Assembly (NCBI GenBank): GCA_031278935.1
Contig: JAITJK010000073.1
Coordinates: 1-7,092, forward strand
DNA length: 7,092 nt
From: Spirochaetaceae bacterium
GTDB lineage: Bacteria; Spirochaetota; Spirochaetia; Treponematales; Breznakiellaceae
Direction: 5' to 3'
Shown: positions 5,739-7,092 of the stretch, one piece after another
Layout: each line of letters begins with the position of its first letter
Position numbering within the stretch: position 1 is the first letter of the stretch
Made by a program: the position numbers and the translations under genes
Notes under the pieces: generated by a model
Database searches by the model: none
What the model saw: the letters and a program-made list of their open reading frames with translations, nothing else
What the model was told of the DNA's origin: nothing

Positions 5739-6743
5739 TTGAAAAGGATTTTAAGCGTTTTAGTGTTTATGGCGGTTTTGTTCGCTGTTTTGGCGTGCAA
5801 AAAGAAAGAGGCGGCGCAGGCCGAGGACAACTATGTGTTCAAGATCGGTCTTCCCTTGTTGAGCCTGTGCGATGTGCCGGTACGCATTGCGATTGAAAAG
5901 GGCTATTACGAGGCAGAGGGGCTCCAGTGGGAAGTGGTCCAAGTCGGGGACGGTGAAGCGATGAATCTCCTTACCAACGGTAATGTGGACGCTTTGAACA
6001 CCTTGATGATAAGTCTGATTCAACCCCTGGCCAACGGGCTTCCAGTCCAGATTCCTTTGGCGATGCACACCGGCTGCATCAAGGTTTTGGTTCCGGAAGA
6101 TTCACCGGTACAAATAACTGCGGAACTTAAGGGAAAGACCATCGGTGTGGCAAGTCCCAGCGCAAATCCTGGCCTCTTTGCCCGGCGCTACCTCGCAGGC
6201 AAGGGATTCAAAGTTGACGGCGAGAATGCGGATGTGGCATTCATCTATCAGAGCGCCGCAGAGTTGCCGCTGCTCCTTGAACAGGGCGGCGCTGACGCAA
6301 TCGCTCTTACCGATCCGGCGGTGCAGATAGCCCAGGACACCAGGGGCTTTCGCGCTATTATCGACAACGGTACTGACCCGGACTACAAAGACGAATACTG
6401 CTGTGTGATTCCCGTGCGTACCCAAACGATTAAGGCGCACCCCGAAGAGACGGCGAAATTCTTACGCGCGGTGCAGAAAGCCGCCCAATTTGTACAGGAA
6501 AATCCCGACGAGGCGGCGCAAATTCTTAGCCGTGCCAAGCGTATCCCAGGGGATCCGCAGGTGAACGCGAGCATTTTTAAAACCTTCAGTTACCGTGCGT
6601 CGGTAAGCCAAGCCCTGCCCGCACTGGAACGCAACGCGAAAGCCATGCAAGGCATCGGTATTCTTAAACCCGATGTGGATGTGGATAAACTGGTAAAGGA
6701 TGTATATGTCGTTGTTCCAGGTGTGCCGGACTCACTTTTTTAA
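5739..6743 (+). CDS. NMT1/NitT-TauT-type substrate-binding lipoprotein 1
   Basis: This complete 334-residue lipoprotein is predicted to be anchored on the outer face of the inner membrane and to feed the ABC importer upstream. The leader is MKRILSVLVF plus a hydrophobic stretch ending VLAC at C20, followed by three lysines. The mature part opens with YVFKIGLPLLSLCDVPVRIA and EKGYYEAEGL, typical of NrtA/SsuA/TauA (NMT1-like) proteins, and ends in a helix-rich domain. Cysteines at C44 (LSLCDVP), C113 (HTGCIKV) and C221-C222 (EYCCVIP) fall in loops near the expected cleft and may contact a thiophilic ligand. The TTG start at 5739 is chosen by alignment with the paralogue at 6910 and by GGAG at 5726; a TTG at 5724 would add five residues. 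The ligand is not known. Confidence 0.9.
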   Translation: MKRILSVLVFMAVLFAVLACKKKEAAQAEDNYVFKIGLPLLSLCDVPVRIAIEKGYYEAEGLQWEVVQVGDGEAMNLLTNGNVDALNTLMISLIQPLANGLPVQIPLAMHTGCIKVLVPEDSPVQITAELKGKTIGVASPSANPGLFARRYLAGKGFKVDGENADVAFIYQSAAELPLLLEQGGADAIALTDPAVQIAQDTRGFRAIIDNGTDPDYKDEYCCVIPVRTQTIKAHPEETAKFLRAVQKAAQFVQENPDEAAQILSRAKRIPGDPQVNASIFKTFSYRASVSQALPALERNAKAMQGIGILKPDVDVDKLVKDVYVVVPGVPDSLF

Positions 6744-6778
6744 GTGTTCTCCAACTGCGGGAGCAAGGGACAGGTAAT

Positions 6779-6817
6779 GGACTTGTTCAATAACCCGGTT
6801 GGTTATCGAACAAGTCC
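6779..6817 (+). repeat. Long stem-loop 1 between the two binding-protein genes
   Basis: Arms GGACTTGTTCAATAACC (6779-6795) and GGTTATCGAACAAGTCC (6801-6817) pair over 17 positions with one A-C mismatch and a five-base loop. No U-run follows directly, so it is not a classic terminator. It may be a stabilising 3' structure for the first binding-protein message, a symmetric protein-binding site, or a copy of a dispersed palindromic repeat. Confidence 0.85.
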
Positions 6818-6818
6818 T

Positions 6819-6839
6819 GCAAAATGCTACGTATTTTGC
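6819..6839 (+). repeat. Stem-loop 2 between the two binding-protein genes
   Basis: GCAAAAT (6819-6825) pairs with ATTTTGC (6833-6839). An added G-U and C-G pair leaves a three-base loop. It begins one base after stem-loop 1 and is followed by CTATTTTT, so stems 1 and 2 with the T-rich stretch could give partial termination. Pairing strength is modest. Confidence 0.6.
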
Positions 6840-6854
6840 TATTTTTCAGCGGAA

Positions 6855-6884
6855 GTTGTTTAAAAACTTCAGTTTTTAAACAAC
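6855..6884 (+). repeat. Perfect AT-rich stem-loop 3 just upstream of binding protein 2
   Basis: GTTGTTTAAAAAC (6855-6867) and GTTTTTAAACAAC (6872-6884) form a perfect 13-base inverted repeat around TTCA. It ends 13 bases before the GGAGGA ribosome site at 6898-6903 and is followed by TTTTTT (6892-6897). It could tune translation or stability of the second binding protein, attenuate read-through, or be the core of a mobile palindromic repeat. Confidence 0.85.
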
Positions 6885-6909
6885 GCTAATATTTTTTGGA
6901 GGAAGAGGC

Positions 6910-7092
6910 ATGAAAAGGTTTTTAGGTATAGTGCTAGTTGCGGTAGTTTTGTTTGCGGCCTCGGGGTGCAAAAAGAAAGATGCGGCCAAGACCGAAGAGG
7001 ACTATGTGTTCAAGATCGGCTATATAGCAAATAATCTGTGTCATTCGCCGTTATATATAGCCGCCGAAAACGGCTACTATGACCAAGAGGGA
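6910..7092 (+). CDS. Substrate-binding lipoprotein 2 (partial, runs off the window)
   Basis: This is the first 61 codons of a second NMT1-like binding lipoprotein. GGAGGA at 6898-6903 stands six bases before ATG 6910. The leader MKRFLGIVLV plus a hydrophobic run ends ASGC with C20 as the lipid-modified cysteine, then three lysines. The mature start YVFKIGYIANNLCHSPLYIA keeps C44 at the same place as the first protein, and GYYDQEG matches GYYEAEG. By hand count, 32 of 61 residues are identical to protein 1, and a 19-base run (ACTATGTGTTCAAGATCGG) is shared exactly, so the two arose by duplication. The region after C44 differs, which may mean a related but different ligand. The 3' end lies outside the window. 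Confidence 0.9.
   Translation, partial: MKRFLGIVLVAVVLFAASGCKKKDAAKTEEDYVFKIGYIANNLCHSPLYIAAENGYYDQEG

Noticed and set aside
6855..6897. Separate promoter for binding protein 2 (TAATAT at 6887-6892)
   Set aside because: There is no acceptable -35 box at 16-18 bases upstream, and the -10 candidate would put transcription start at or past the ribosome site.

Overview
The window reads as accessory chromosome of an anaerobic, host-associated spirochaete, with a gut Treponema as my best guess. That guess rests on moderately GC-rich DNA, lipoprotein leaders ending in a relaxed lipobox followed by Cys-Lys-Lys-Lys, strong GGAGG-type ribosome sites, some non-ATG starts, and CO dehydrogenase and selenium/sulfur type accessory genes. 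The taxonomy is inference; no rRNA or marker gene is present.

Left part (1-1528). The first bases hold the end of an unidentified upstream gene. A 28-codon relic of an NAD(P)-dependent sugar epimerase follows (63-149); its reading is cut off exactly where a leftward gene pair ends. That pair is cooC (758-1528), a CO dehydrogenase nickel-insertion ATPase, and a MobB-like P-loop protein (146-745), only 12 bases apart.

Central control region (1529-1862). Two back-to-back sigma70-like promoters, one facing cooC and one facing the transporter operon, flank two 75-base direct repeats. Each repeat starts with three 10-base units of the CACCTGCCGC type.

Right part (1863-7092). A rightward, closely spaced operon encodes a NitT/TauT-type ABC permease and ATPase, a TusA/YedF-family sulfur carrier, a YedE-family membrane transporter, a C_GCAxxG_C_C-family cysteine protein, and two paralogous lipoprotein substrate-binding proteins. 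The second binding protein is cut by the window end. A 166-base gap between the two binding proteins carries three consecutive stem-loops.

Taken together, the right-hand operon looks like an uptake and intracellular trafficking system for a sulfur or selenium compound. The binding proteins and ABC pump would be one entry route and YedE a second, with YedF carrying the chalcogen as a persulfide or perselenide. The C_GCAxxG_C_C protein is an unassigned thiol protein. The divergent CooC/MobB-like pair suggests a link to metalloenzyme maturation, but shared regulation is only a hypothesis.
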